64,000 bases of DNA from Sipunculus nudus. Its lineage: Eukaryota; Annelida; Sipuncula; Golfingiida; Sipunculidae. Below, one piece after another: positions 44,403 to 56,457 of this stretch (the first letter of the stretch is position 1; each line of letters starts with the position of its first letter). A program made the translations under genes and the position numbers. The notes beneath the pieces were generated by a model. The model did not search any database. It worked only from the letters and a program-made list of their open reading frames with translations, and had not been told where the DNA came from. Where the stretch lies: contig CM049306.1 in the NCBI GenBank assembly GCA_026874595.1, positions 2,370,019 to 2,434,018 of the forward strand, given 5' to 3'.

Positions 44403-44599
44403 AATCTAGTAATGATGTTCAAAATTCACAAAAGATATCTACTGATAATGATTTGCAGGGGGATTCGAGCCCAGAGGGAGCATTGACATGCGATATTGGT
44501 AATGCAGTAATGGGAATAGATCAACTGGCACAATTACAGAGAGAAGATCCATTTCTGTTAAAGATCATACAATGCCTTGAGAATGGAAATTATGAGATG

Positions 44600-45440
44600 T
44601 CACCTAAAATAAGGAAAATAATAAGTCAATGTGAATTTGACTAGGTGTTATTTAAGAAAACTGGATCTTTTAGGCAAATATTTGTACCTAATGTTTTGAA
44701 AAATCATATTTTGACTGAGAATCATGATAATCAAATTTCTGGACACTTTGGAAGAAAGAAAACCTTGAATAGAATAATGAGAAATTTTACTGATTAGGCA
44801 TAGTTAATAAGGTGAAAGATTATTGCAAGAAATGTGAAACTTGCCAAAAAGTATAGAAAACCCATGGGATTGATGCAGCCAATTTTCTCATCAAAACCTT
44901 GGGATTTATTAGCTATGGATTTGGTGGGTGCTCTGCCAGAGTCACATGCTAAGCAGAAATATATTTTGGTCTTAAGAGATCACGAAATGGGTGGAATTTT
45001 TCCCACTAAAAAAAGCAACAGGGAAAGAGATAACCATTACCTTATCAGAGAGATAATAAATAGATTTGGACCACCATCCAAACTGTTAACAGATAATGGA
45101 TCCCAGTTTACATCACAATATTTAAAGGCAGCTTGTGAAAAATGGGGGATTAATCTCTTGCATAGTACACCATACCATCCCTAATGTAACTGGGTGGAAC
45201 GTGCAAACCGTGATCTTAAAACAATGATGATCAGATATATAAGAGAGTTGAATGGTGATCAACAGAGCTGGGATGTGCACCTGGCTGAGTTTAGATTTGC
45301 AATAAATTATGTTAAGAATGAGGCAACAGGCTTTAGTCCTGCTATGTTTTCCCTATCAAGAGAGTTGAATTTTCCTACGATCAATGTTTTCCAGGGAAAG
45401 TTGTCCAAAATTGAAGATAAATATCATAGGATATTTTAAG
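44600..45440 (+). pseudogene. Gypsy integrase, with stops
   Basis: The zinc-binding part has a His block around Asn-His-Asp-Asn-Gln-Ile-Ser-Gly-His and a Cys-x2-Cys near 44830, across frame breaks. The core keeps Asp in Leu-Ala-Met-Asp-Leu-Val-Gly, Asp in Leu-Leu-Thr-Asp-Asn-Gly-Ser-Gln, and Glu in Val-Glu-Arg-Ala-Asn-Arg. A TAA at 45182-45184 sits just before that Glu block. The D,D,E residues themselves are unchanged. Confidence 0.9.
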
Positions 45441-45748
45441 CGGAGAAAATTAATCATGATAAAGAGAGAGTGTCAAGAGCTGTGGCAAAAATGAAGAATC
45501 AAGCTAGAATGAACAAGAAATATTATGATTAGAAGAGACGCGAGGTTGATCTTAAGGAAGGGGACCTTGTGTTGTTGAAAACTAACCCAATGTCAGATGC
45601 GCAAAAATCATATGCAGCCAAACTTGCCCCCAGATGGGAAGGTCCCTTTATGTTGAAAGAGAGATTAAATGACGTAAACTTTAAGGTCCGAACGTCACGG
45701 GGCTTAGAAGCAAAACATGTGGATCAAATGAAACTTTATTCCAATTGA
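45441..45748 (+). pseudogene. Gypsy integrase C-terminal region
   Basis: Beyond stops near 45438 and 45531, the frame has Asp-Leu-Lys-Glu-Gly-Asp-Leu-Val-Leu-Leu, Lys-Leu-Ala-Pro-Arg-Trp-Glu-Gly-Pro-Phe and Lys-His-Val-Asp-Gln-Met-Lys, the usual gypsy integrase tail. It ends with a stop at 45748. Confidence 0.85.
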
Positions 45749-46628
45749 ATGAATAACTAGTTGAGGTATTATCCATATGCTTGATTGGAAGATATATTAG
45801 TGTTTATTATATCAGTGATTGAAACATTATCAATATTATTAGCATTAATCTCTGAATACCTCATTCCTGTTATTATGGAAATTTTAGCTTTAGTGCGGAA
45901 GATGGATTTTGGAGTGAAATGCAAAAAGAGAGTGGCGCCATATTTGATACTCACACCACGCCCAATCTCTTTTATTTTGTATTTCTCCTGGAACTTTCCC
46001 TTGCACTGAAATTAGGTTATGTTACAGCAATAGGAATATTTGCATTATAAAGGTCATAATTGGATCTGTAACCAGTTATTTTTGTTATCATGATCAATAG
46101 GAACCTTCATTTATTATGCCGTTTAAGCAGGTCACTGTGATATAGTTTTCTATAAGATAACTTAGACTTTTATTATTATTTTTTATGCACACTGTTAAAA
46201 AAATCATAAAAAAAGGAAAGAACAGTACAGTCTCATAAATTACGCTATACTTAATGTGGTGGTTTGTTGTTTCATGATCATGTCTATAATACATGTAATA
46301 TACTTGGATTTTGTGGCCGAGAATGGATAAATGTAGATGGCCAGATTAATATGCTAGTAGTAATGACTGAGGTCAGCCTCAAGGCTAATATAATGTTTTT
46401 AGAATGTATGAAGTCAAACTCATGAATAGATGAGGTCAAACTCATGAATATGTGAGGTCATACTCTTGTTTTTTTAGGTTAATATATGGTTGAGATGAGG
46501 TCAAACTCATGGATATGTGAGGTCATACTCATGGTTATTTGAGGTTAATATATAATTGAGGTCGAAACTCTTGATTATAGAAATAATCACTTATGGATGA
46601 TGATAATGAGATATGTACTGTGTTCAGT
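45749..46628. other. Non-coding, with short GAGGTCAAACTCATG repeats
   Basis: Between 46400 and 46570 the blocks GAGGTCAAACTCATG, TATGTGAGGTCATACTC and AGGTTAATATAT recur in tandem. The region may be the 3' part of the PHD gypsy, but no polypurine tract or LTR was found. Confidence 0.5.
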
Positions 46629-47114
46629 TGTAGCTGCTTATTTATTCTGGGAGGAAATTGGGCTTGGGCCACATGCACTCGCACAATTTAAAGAGATAAA
46701 ATAACACTTTTTACTGGAATAAAATTTAGAGCCTAAACCTTCAAATATCAGGACTGCATATTATTATCTAGACTTATACTTACCAGACTAGATAAAAGGA
46801 CTGCTCTTTGGTAGTGGGTGGCTCTTCACCTTGGTAGCCGACATTGTCGTAAAACCAACCCCAAGGTGAAAAAGAAGCCATATACCCTCTACCTGCCACA
46901 GAGGGCAGGCATAGGGGTCCACTGCTCGATGATCCAAGATCCAAGAGAGCGGAATTGCCAGGGCAAGGGGGTTTTATCTCTGAGGGGCAGAGGGCGAAGT
47001 CCTTAGCTGCCTGTGATTGGCTATGGGGCATCTCTATGTTTACTGTCAATCAGTGTTTATGCCCCGCCCCTGCATGACCAACTGAGGTTCAGGTCAAAGG
47101 GCAAGAATGTTACA
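46629..47114 (-). mobile_element. 3' LTR of the non-coding element
   Basis: It is nearly identical to 52549-53035. Differences seen are one A indel (near 46745), CCTTGG versus CCTGGG, ATCCAAG versus ATCAAAG and GGTTCAG versus GGTCCAG. Confidence 0.92.
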
Positions 47115-47126
47115 TCCTTCCCCCCT
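47115..47126 (-). promoter_or_regulatory. Polypurine tract of the non-coding element
   Basis: On the minus strand AGGGGGGAAGGA stands directly before the LTR start TGTAACA. Confidence 0.85.
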
Positions 47127-50100
47127 ATAGGGAAAATTTTACACTTCAGTGGAAAATTTTGCGATAGCAGTCATAATATCTAGCTTTGGAAAGGAGGGAT
47201 TGTTTTTGTTTGTTTGTTGTATGACCAAAACATGGCTGGCAGGCTGTGTATAGGCTGTTAGCCGGCTACCCAACCCCTAACTCCCATGTTGGGAGGGGGG
47301 AGGTAGGTTTATCCAATGCTACAACAGCGGGTAGGGAGTGTTCTCCCCCCACACAGTACCCCCAGTGATTAGGGACTTTGCAGTCTGATAGTTGTTTTGA
47401 AAGTTCAGGGATTGTGTAATTTTTTTATTGCACATTCAAAAACAATATAAAACATTCAAAGACACATCAATGATATTCAACATGCACCAGGTACAATAAG
47501 TTCTTACATGTTACAGTCCATTAGTGAGCCAGGTGGCCATAAAGGATTTAATAACATATCAGTCCAGCTGGTGGCGCCACAGGCCTCAGTATTAACTCAA
47601 GGTGTTCTGCATTTAAAAAAGCGTCCAATATCTGGCTGTAGTGGAATGTTGGCTCAGGTTGCAGCTTGCTGTAGCAGAAGAGCTGAGCCGGACCACACTG
47701 GAAAGGCTGCACTGATGGCTGACAACTGGTTCATGCGAAAATGAAGCTTCTGAAAATAAAATACAAGAGCGCAGTATCTGTCCTTATGACACAAGTATAA
47801 TTTTTGCGGCAATAACCTAGACATGACTATTTAAAAAAAATAGCTCTCACAAAAAATTATACATAATCAAACATAAAGAATGATGATAAGCGGCCCCTTG
47901 GTAAAACATTAAAACAATTAAACACTTGATCTAAGTTTTCAACTAAACATTATTAAATAAAATTGACAGCGGTTACATAAAGGGACCCTCCAATAGGCAT
48001 AATCTGGGCTCATTTCTCCGTTTTATATGGAGTATATAAAACTACGGGTAACTATGGTCCCCAAAAGTTGTATAGCCCGAAGATACAAGATTGGCAAAAG
48101 TAACCAACGTATCAGATTTAATGGACAGTATTTTCTTTGTGCCCTGTCAGGCCTCACGACTGTAACGGAATTTACTTAGAGCCCCGTCTGGCTGAAACAT
48201 GCCCCCTCATTGGGCTAATTAATATTTCGACCACTGGTCTACTAATACAGCGAGATTCGCTCGCACACTGTATCATCATCTGATCAGTGTTTAGACGTAA
48301 ATGCTTTACCCTCGGGTAAGCTTTTCATAAACAGTATTTATTCTGTGCCCTGTTTGGCCTCAAAATACAGACGGTATTTTAGGCCCCGCACGGCCGAAAC
48401 ATGCCCTCTCACTGGGGTGAAATAATAAGACCATTGGTCGACTTATCTAGCGAGATTCACTCGCACACTGTATCATCATCTGATCAGTGTTTAGACGTAT
48501 ATGCGTTACCCTCAAGTAAGCTTTTCATAAACAGTATTTATTCTGTGCCCTGTTTGGCCTCAAAATCTAGACGGTTTTTTAAGCCCCGCTCGGCTGAAAT
48601 ATGCCCTCTCACTGGGCTAAAATACGAACTACAACTGACCAAGTAATAATTATCAAATAACAGCGAGATTTCTCGCTAAATGTAAGATCTCCTTATATAT
48701 TTACATGTGAACTTAAGCATAGTAATACATCCAATAATATTACCAGTTAATTCATTGATTGCACAGTAGTTTTAATCAGTTAAAGAAAGTCTACCTGTAA
48801 TATACAACACCTATACATGACTTTAATTGAGGGAAAATGGTAAGCAGTGCTGCCCAAGAATTTGTAACATCAAAGTTATTTATAACCCTACAGGTATCTA
48901 TGAATATAACATTCAAATTAGATATCAGGGTTAGTTACCTATTCATTAGTTTATTTGCATAACGAGAATTTCCTTTTTAATCTGTGTCTAGCCTTTACAG
49001 TTTATTGTTATAAATCATTATTTTATTATCAAGAATATTATCATTCTGATTTTTATCATTATCTACTTCTTCTTATTAAAATCTGTAGATTCAGATTATG
49101 TGTAATAGCTAAGTTAGTTTGTAGTACTCAAATTTACACCACAACATTAACGTTTCTTAACTCGAATCCGCAGTGAAATATGTATTTTGGTAACAAAAAA
49201 AAAGTTATTCCCATCAAGCAATGTATATGTGGTTTGTTATTTATTTTAAATATCATTACTCTCAAATGCAATATAGAGTAGACATAAACTTAAAGTCAGC
49301 TTATTTGTTCATTTTATTCGTGTATTTATTCAATTTATTTAGTATTTTGGTGTGTTGCTCACCTATTAATATTATTGATAGGATTTCACTGAAATTAACC
49401 TAATTAAACAAGTTAAGCTTCTAAATGAGTGATGCCAGTTTAACTGGTGTGTTAAGTATGCACGCTGGTCTAATTTATTTTAATTACTCGCAATACTTAA
49501 GAGAAAAAATTTGTGCTGGTTGATGTTATAGCTAGGTTTAGATATGATGACAGGTACAATCCTATGCAAGTGGCGCCACCATACCAGATACAAAATACTC
49601 TAGGTGAAAGGTGGTACCCTGCAAAAATCGAGAACTCTGAAGGCAATACGCAAAACCCACAGGGCAGACATGCAGCCATGTCAGACACCTATATCACTAG
49701 GCAAAAATTGTTTCCATGCCGGAGAACATCTCCTTAAAAAGCGACTGGGAACCTTGCCAGCAATAAAACACTGCATAAGAAGGGACAACCACGCCGGGTA
49801 TCACCCAAGGCAACTGGTATAAATTTTATGCCCCTATATGCTAAACTAAATAAAAACTCAACCAGGAAAAGCATATACTATGCCGGGATATTAACCCCAA
49901 AAAGCAACTAGTAAATGTCTCAAGGTTGAGGCAGAATTAAATGGTACTATGCCAGATACTGAGATCTAGGCAAATAGAATACCAATAAAAAACCTTCCAC
50001 GCGTGTCAGACATGTTACATCCAGCCTATAGGTAGTTTATTTCACCAGAGAAATTCAAAGTTATACTCATGCATATCAAGTCCAGCAGTATGTGAGGCAG

Positions 50101-52533
50101 AATAAACTGCCTTAATTAAATTGATAAGTATCATACTATTTACTTTTGAATTTGTCTAATCAAGTAGAGTCATAAATGTTACTCACTATCATTGGAAATA
50201 ACTAATTTTGTAAAAGTTTCATTTAAAAAAAAGAATTTTATAAATCAAATGTAATTAATAATAAAATGTTTATGAACAGTTTAAATAGCTTTGAGCTAAT
50301 AGTCTACATGTGTGTTAAAGTTAAATGCAAATACAAAATCCAAAATCAACAAATGAATTTAGTCAAAGTGTAAATAAAATATGAGCATGCCTCAGAAGTA
50401 ATCCGCTGAGAATTACTAAATTTTCATTTAAAAGATTGATCTAGATTATTAAGTACTGATCTGTTTTTATTGTTATATTTTTTAACATCATAATTCATTA
50501 TTAATTGTAACAAGTTATTAGGATTATCTAAAGGCAAGGGCTAAACACCTTAAAAGTATCTGCTTATATCAGTTGGACATGTAAGAGAGACCAACAGGAA
50601 GATAGGCCCAATTATTAAATAATATTTTATTTGAATGTTATTTCTTTTGGTGTAATTAGTTTACTAGTTTTATTATTTATTATTATTATAATTTGAAGTG
50701 GGTTACTAGTACATTAAAACATGTTAAAGGTACAAATTTTCAGGTTGGGTATAAGGTACATGACACATGACATGGGTTCACATGACATCACACCAGGTCA
50801 CTGGTGTATCTAAATACTTGTGGTGTGTTAGATAACTTGTCTGGGCTCCTTTGACAGAGTTTTAGTGTTGATAGCAAATCTCAACTTATCCTACTCAGTA
50901 TGATATAACCCTATATGGGGCAAAGAATGCACCTGGATTAATAATCTGACCTGCCAGATAATGGGATTACCAGCAGGCCCTGTGAGACACAGCTAACTTT
51001 GAAACCCTATGGTGATGTTTACACACCTGGGGATTATGCAATAACCTGTGACCAGGAGATGAAACTTGACCATCGGTCAGGTTGTTTGAATGACACACTA
51101 AAATGTATCTACCAGGCGGTGGATACTGATGTTTGTGCCCTTTCTGAAATTTAAAATTGGCCAAACAATAGACCACGTACCAGGTACGGTAATTTAAGGA
51201 TTTAAAGCTTTGTTTTAAAGAACAGCATGTTGGCTAAATTTCTTTATTCAAGAAACCCATTTGGTTTAAACATAAAGATCACTGAATTTCATGTTTTTAC
51301 AAAAACATTTGAATGTACATCAGGATTATAAAATATATTGAACTGACAATCTAGATGGAATAATAAGATATTTAATTGATGATTCTATCAAAATACATTC
51401 ACAATAACCAGTTCAGTGGTATTCATTCAATATGTACATGCATAACGTAACAGTTGTTCCATTCTACAGCATCTATGTATATGTACAAACTAGAAGCTAT
51501 GTTACTCTTATTCAGGAGACAGCTACGTATAATAAAAGGTTGAGCTGTTACTCTTATTTCAGTATAATCCAGCTAATTTAGATCAAGTCCTGAAAATTGT
51601 TATATACATAAAATCTGATCAACTGATTAATTTTGCAAAGAAAAGGTAATTCATTAAAAGTAAAATATGACATATATACAATTGCAGGCACAAGTTGCCT
51701 GGCTGTTTGCATGGGGGACATGAACTATATGGGGATTACGCTTATGCCCAATGTAATAAGAAGATGTGTGTTACAGTTTTTACACACAACCTAATGGTAC
51801 ATATAGCACGTTTTATTTCTCTTGCTTTTACATTTTAGTTACACATATTTTATATACATAATTACAGGACACTTTTGTTTTTATTTTTCTATATAACCTC
51901 CTGGTAAGAACACACAATTCAAGTTATATGCTGAGGGATTTAATTTCACATAAGGAATGAAGTAATTAGAAATATAATGATATTAAGGAATTCATTTCAT
52001 AAGAATGTAAAAATAGTATGACATGTTTATCTACAATGAAAATTCCCTATGGCCATGGTATTTTCTGTAAATTGTACAGATAAAGGTTCAATACTGTGGA
52101 ATTAGTGTACACCTACCAATGGTTTTGAACTTAGAAGATGATTATTAAAGCATACAATGTTCTATAATGAATAACCGCTTCAAAGCCAAAGCTAAAATGG
52201 TTTATCAATAGGAATCTAAAGTAGTACTAGCCTTTCCAAATAAAATAATGCACATTGTCTCTAAACAGAGACGGGCCTACATTTATAAAGCCCCCATTCT
52301 GGTTCACAAAATGAATGCACAAATTAATAAAAGGAATTTTTCTTAAGAAATGAAACCCACGCACTTTTAAAGCTGTTACTATGTTTCCATTTGAATAGAT
52401 TGCTAATTAAGCAGAATTTTACTACCTAAGCCCCTTAAATATTTACTGATGCTAAAAAAACCCAGAATTAACTCAAAATAAGCAATTTATTTACCAGAAT
52501 TCGTCTCCTAGCTGTTAATAACAACTTAAAAAA
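47127..52533 (-). other. Non-coding interior of the LTR element
   Basis: No frame in either strand shows gag, protease, RT, RNase H or integrase motifs. Visible structure is a tandem repeat at 48139-48650 and isolated GGCGCC motifs at 47570 and 49569. The interior is AT-rich. Confidence 0.7.
48139..48650. repeat. About 205-bp tandem repeat in the LTR element interior
   Basis: GTGCCCTGT starts at 48139, 48345 and 48545. Shared blocks are GAAACATGCCC, GCGAGATTCGCTCGCACACTG, ATCATCTGATCAGTGTTTAG and AAGCTTTTCATAAACAGTA. The third unit is partial. Confidence 0.88.
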
Positions 52534-52547
52534 GCATCGCTCGCCAG
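52534..52547 (-). promoter_or_regulatory. Probable primer binding site of the non-coding element
   Basis: On the minus strand, one or two bases inside the 5' LTR, TGGCGAGCGATGC begins with TGG, the complement of a tRNA 3' CCA. I cannot name the tRNA. Confidence 0.55.
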
Positions 52548-52548
52548 A

Positions 52549-53035
52549 TGTAGCTGCTTATTTATTCTGGGAGGAAATTGGGCTTGGGCCACATGCACTC
52601 GCACAATTTAAAGAGATAAAATAACACTTTTTACTGGAATAAAATTTAGAGCCTAAACCTTCAAAATATCAGGACTGCATATTATTATCTAGACTTATAC
52701 TTACCAGACTAGATAAAAGGACTGCTCTTTGGTAGTGGGTGGCTCTTCACCTGGGTAGCCGACATTGTCGTAAAACCAACCCCAAGGTGAAAAAGAAGCC
52801 ATATACCCTCTACCTGCCACAGAGGGCAGGCATAGGGGTCCACTGCTCGATGATCCAAGATCAAAGAGAGCGGAATTGCCAGGGCAAGGGGGTTTTATCT
52901 CTGAGGGGCAGAGGGCGAAGTCCTTAGCTGCCTGTGATTGGCTATGGGGCATCTCTATGTTTACTGTCAATCAGTGTTTATGCCCCGCCCCTGCATGACC
53001 AACTGAGGTCCAGGTCAAAGGGCAAGAATGTTACA
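52549..53035 (-). mobile_element. 5' LTR of the non-coding element
   Basis: It starts TGTAACATTCTTG at 53035 and ends CAGCTACA at 52549 (minus strand). It contains an open frame of 89 codons (52970-52701) that is also open in the other LTR, which is expected from their identity and is not evidence of a gene. Confidence 0.92.
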
Positions 53036-53204
53036 CAGTCACTTTGAGATGCATTGAGATAGGTGTTATGCAATGTTGTGTAGGGATCGCCCCCTGGTTA
53101 TTACTATTGTAACTGATATTGGCGATTGCCAGTCAAACTATGCGCATGCGCATTTACAATTTGCGCAGCTAACCTCCCTGCATACATGTAAACTCACTAC
53201 ATCA
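53036..53204 (-). mobile_element. Possible LTR start of another gypsy, interrupted by the non-coding element
   Basis: On the minus strand a purine run TAGGGAGGGGGA (53205-53216) is followed by TGATGTAGTGAG, which looks like a polypurine tract and LTR start. The young element inserted 168 bp inside it. The rest should lie left of 46629, but I could not find its end. Confidence 0.4.
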
Positions 53205-53870
53205 TCCCCCTCCCTAAATCCCCCTCACAGAAGCGACGGGTGGGGAAACTCACAAACCTAAATACCATATTACATTTACATATAAATAATAATACATTAC
53301 GACATAGCCGACCATCTAGGGTACGATCCCCAGGCATACACGAAAGTCAAAATATTCCCAATTAATTCCATAATTGATCACCAGGGTATGATCCTTGACC
53401 AGACATCATTATTATCGCCAGTATCAAATATGGCACCACTCTGATAGGACGTGAGTGGCCAACGGTGACCTAGCTGATGGAATAAAGCCCATTCCAAGTA
53501 TCTTGGTGTTTGCCTCTGATATAAGTCCGGTGCATGGCAGTAAACGAAAGAACACTTCAAAACAGATAGAGACGAAAACTCTGAGACCACGACTGACAGA
53601 CAGCCCAAAATACAAGAAGAACAGAAAGCTATCAGAAGAAAGGTTTCAAACCAGGTAAATAGAAGGCGTCTTGACGCAACAGGTGAAAACAAAACCAAAA
53701 CGACAAACAAATGTGTAGATGAACCGGATCTTGTGATGGAGAAAGGAAGCCATGTAAGCCGAAATAAGAAGCGAGACGCAAACTTCACACCACCAGATCA
53801 TAAGAAACAAGTGACCCATGGGTCATGACGCTCAGCTGACTGGGAAGAGATTCGCAAAAAGAAATTTTAT
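53205..53870. other. Unassigned; open frames on both strands
   Basis: A minus frame at 53378-53788 and an overlapping plus frame at 53455-53658 have no recognised motifs. A perfect 14-bp palindrome TGACCCATGGGTCA lies at 53812-53825. Confidence 0.4.
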
Positions 53871-54089
53871 CATCAGAATGGTAGTAGATACCTATTCAAT
53901 TGAAGCATCAAACAGATTAACCAACAGGCCAAGATTGTGTCTGTATTTATATATCTCAAAAAAGAGAAAAATGCGTAAACTTTAAAAACTAGAATACGGG
54001 TAGTCAACAAGCGACTACGTGTATCCGCCAAAATCAGAGTGGAATGGGTGAAGTGAGGCATGGATTGAGTGGCAAGGGGAAATAGAGTG

Positions 54090-54940
54090 AGGTGTGTTGC
54101 TTATTAGCATGGATGTCTGCAGCCTTAATATGTATAAAGGTTGTGCCACCTACCACAAATCCAGAAAGCTGTCCAAGTTGTATACATATGCGAAATTTTA
54201 GGCAGAAAAGTCAAACTACTACATGTATACGAGTGATTTTAGCCCAAGACAGACAAACAAACAGACGCTGTGCAAAAATGGTTGCAGGTGGCCCCGCCAG
54301 TTTTGTGTATGATAAAGACCTATGTGAGATCTAAACACATGCACAATTTTTGGCCTAATCGGTCAAATGGATCCCGAGATATGAGCTTGGATGTCTGCAG
54401 CGTAAACTAGAATGTAGGTGGCCCAACCTGTCATAAAATCAAGAAAGCTGTCCAGGATGTATAAACCTGCAAAATTTTAGGCAGTTATGTCAAACATCTA
54501 CAGAGATATGAGTGATTTTAGCCCACGGCAGACAAACAGACAGACGCTGTGCAAAAATGGTTGCAGGTGGCCCCTCCAGTTTGTGAATGATAAAGACCTA
54601 TGTAAGATCCATACACATGCAAAATTTTGGCCCAATCGGTCAAACGGTTCCCGAGATATGAGCTTGGATGTCTGCAGCATAAACTAGAATGTAGGTGGCG
54701 CCACCTGTCATAAATCAAGAAAGCTGTAAATATTATCCCACGGCAGACAAACAGACGGAGGCTGCGCAAAAATGGTTGCAGGTGGCGCCACCAGTTTTGC
54801 GTATGAGAAAGAGCTATGTGAGATCTATACAAATGCAAAATTTTGTCCTGATCGGCCAAACTGTTCCCGAGATATGAGCTTGGATGTCTGCAGCGTGAAC
54901 GTGAATGTAGGTGGCGCCACCTGTCAAAAATCAAGAAAGC
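54090..54940 (+). repeat. About 280-bp tandem array with GGTGGCGCCACC
   Basis: ATGAGCTTGGATGTCTGCAG recurs near 54381, 54658 and 54875, with an earlier partial unit at 54110. Units contain AAATCAAGAAAGCTGTCCAG, GACAAACAGACG, AAAAATGGTTGCAGGTGG and CCCGAGATATGAGC. The 12-bp palindrome is exact at 54694, 54781 and 54910. The third unit is shortened. Confidence 0.85.
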
Positions 54941-54949
54941 TATCCAGGA

Positions 54950-56280
54950 TTTTTTCCTGTAAGAACTGTGGATTTAATTTTCACAGCATGTTTTTGTTAG
55001 CATTTTGTCTGTTAACACCAAAAATTTAAAACCAGTTGATCAAAAACTGTAGATTTTATTCAAGTTTTCAAGCACCATGTCACATCAAGTTTACATCAAG
55101 CTAGTGTTATGCAGTTTGCTAGAGCTCAGCTCCCCAGCTTCAGCTCTAAGTTCCTTAAATTTAGCATACAGTTAGATGTCTCCAAAATCCCCTACCATGC
55201 CAAGAATTTGATCACTAGGACTTAATTCCTTCGAAATATTAATGAAAAACTTCATTTTTTCATTAAAAACCCATTGTTACACTGTAAGACTGCCTAATAT
55301 CAAAACCTCTGATCTGACTTTGATCATATATAATATACATATTTTTCTATACATTCGCTTTGCACATGCCAGAAATGATGTCAGTATTGTGTTATTGTTT
55401 TAAGTTATTGGCCCAAACATAATGCACTTTTTAAAAAATCAAAAAAAATATTTTTACTTCCTTAACAAGAGGATTGCTGAAGCTAGAGATTTTTTGTCAG
55501 GGATGTAACATTATTTAATCAAGATTCAATTGAATACCAAAAATTAGTTCTGAATTTTTCAAATTGTTTAAGTTATTAGTATAAATATAAAATTAGTACC
55601 TTAAATTTTGCCCAAATTTGACATTGGCACGTTTGATTCCTGAGAGCACTGTTGATATAATTTTCATATCATGCACACATAAGGATTTCTTCTTTGTAGT
55701 TTAGAAAGCTGAAAGAAATTGGCCAAATATTGTAGCTTTTATTAATGTTTCTATGAGACCATGTCAGACCAGGCTTAATCCAGCTCCTCTTCAGTCACCT
55801 GTATGTTGACCTTGTTGACCTTTCATCAGATTATGCATGCTTGAGCGAAGCATACACTGGGGCAGCCAGGCAGCTAATACCCAGCCACAGTTGATCCAGG
55901 TGTCCAACCCAGCTCATCTAGTATTTGTTTTGAAAAACAACATAACAATAAACAATAAATTAATAATTTTGTATTGTTTTTTTTTATAACAAATTAAAGA
56001 AAAATTAGGAGAAAAGGAATTTGTTAGTTGATGAGTAACAGAAAATTAACTTGCAGTAATTGATTATGTAAGAATCTTGTATGGATGGATAGAATGTCAG
56101 TGTCAATGTTATTCCAAAATATCATCAAGCTGTCACCTATGGTATTTTTCAGTGAAATTTTAATGATAAAAAAATAAATCATATTATTCATTACTAATCA
56201 TTAGGAATCATATGAAGGAAATTAATGATAGACAAAGATGTAGTTGATAATATAAATCTAGATTCCTACTGTGTCTAGTG
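54950..56280 (+). repeat. Second copy of the 21.1-22.4 kb repeat
   Basis: It matches 21100-22360 over about 1.3 kb with small indels. Shared blocks include TTTAATTTTCACAGCATGTT, GCAGTTTGCTAGAGCTCAGC, CCCTACCATGCCAAGAATTT, GATTCAATTGAATACC and GATCCAGGTGTCCAACCCA. It follows directly on the 280-bp array, with no hairpin head. Confidence 0.88.
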
Positions 56281-56457
56281 TGTAGATTGATGTGAAAGTA
56301 GTCCAAAGTGAATATATTACATTTATTTTTTTTTAATATAAATAAAAGCCATAAAACCAGGTACTTATGACCATTATTTAAATTTGTGAATTTTGTATAT
56401 TCTGGATTCTCAACATCATTGTTTGGCTAAAACTGAATAAATACAAGAAGCTTTTGT
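56281..56457. other. Short spacer
   Basis: No feature is recognised. Confidence 0.4.

Larger units (their letters stand above)
42471..45748 (+). mobile_element. Gypsy element with a PHD finger in pol, lacking gag and LTRs
   Basis: The order is protease, RT, RNase H, PHD finger, integrase and C-terminal basic region. It starts inside the protease at the junction with the Gmr1-like copy and ends with a stop at 45748. No LTR, primer site or gag of this element is seen. Confidence 0.85.
46629..53035 (-). mobile_element. Complete non-coding LTR retrotransposon, 6.4 kb, young
   Basis: Two LTRs of 486 and 487 bp flank an interior of about 5.4 kb. CAGT at 46625-46628 and 53036-53039 is a 4-bp target duplication. 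LTR ends are TGTAACATTC and CAGCTACA on the minus strand. The polypurine tract AGGGGGGAAGGA abuts the left LTR on the minus strand, which sets the orientation. By eye the LTRs differ at about four sites. The interior has no gag or pol, so it must have moved with proteins of another element, like the large non-autonomous LTR elements (LARDs) described in plants. Confidence 0.92.

Noticed and set aside
46780-47049. 89-codon frame open in both LTRs of the non-coding element
   Set aside because: The LTRs are nearly identical, so sharing adds no evidence. No motif is recognised.
53378-53788. 136-codon minus frame and overlapping plus frame
   Set aside because: Neither shows a known domain. The region is flanked by repeats and both strands are open by chance.
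53812-53825. TGACCCATGGGTCA as a nuclear-receptor site
   Set aside because: It is a single palindrome in repeat-rich DNA with no promoter context.
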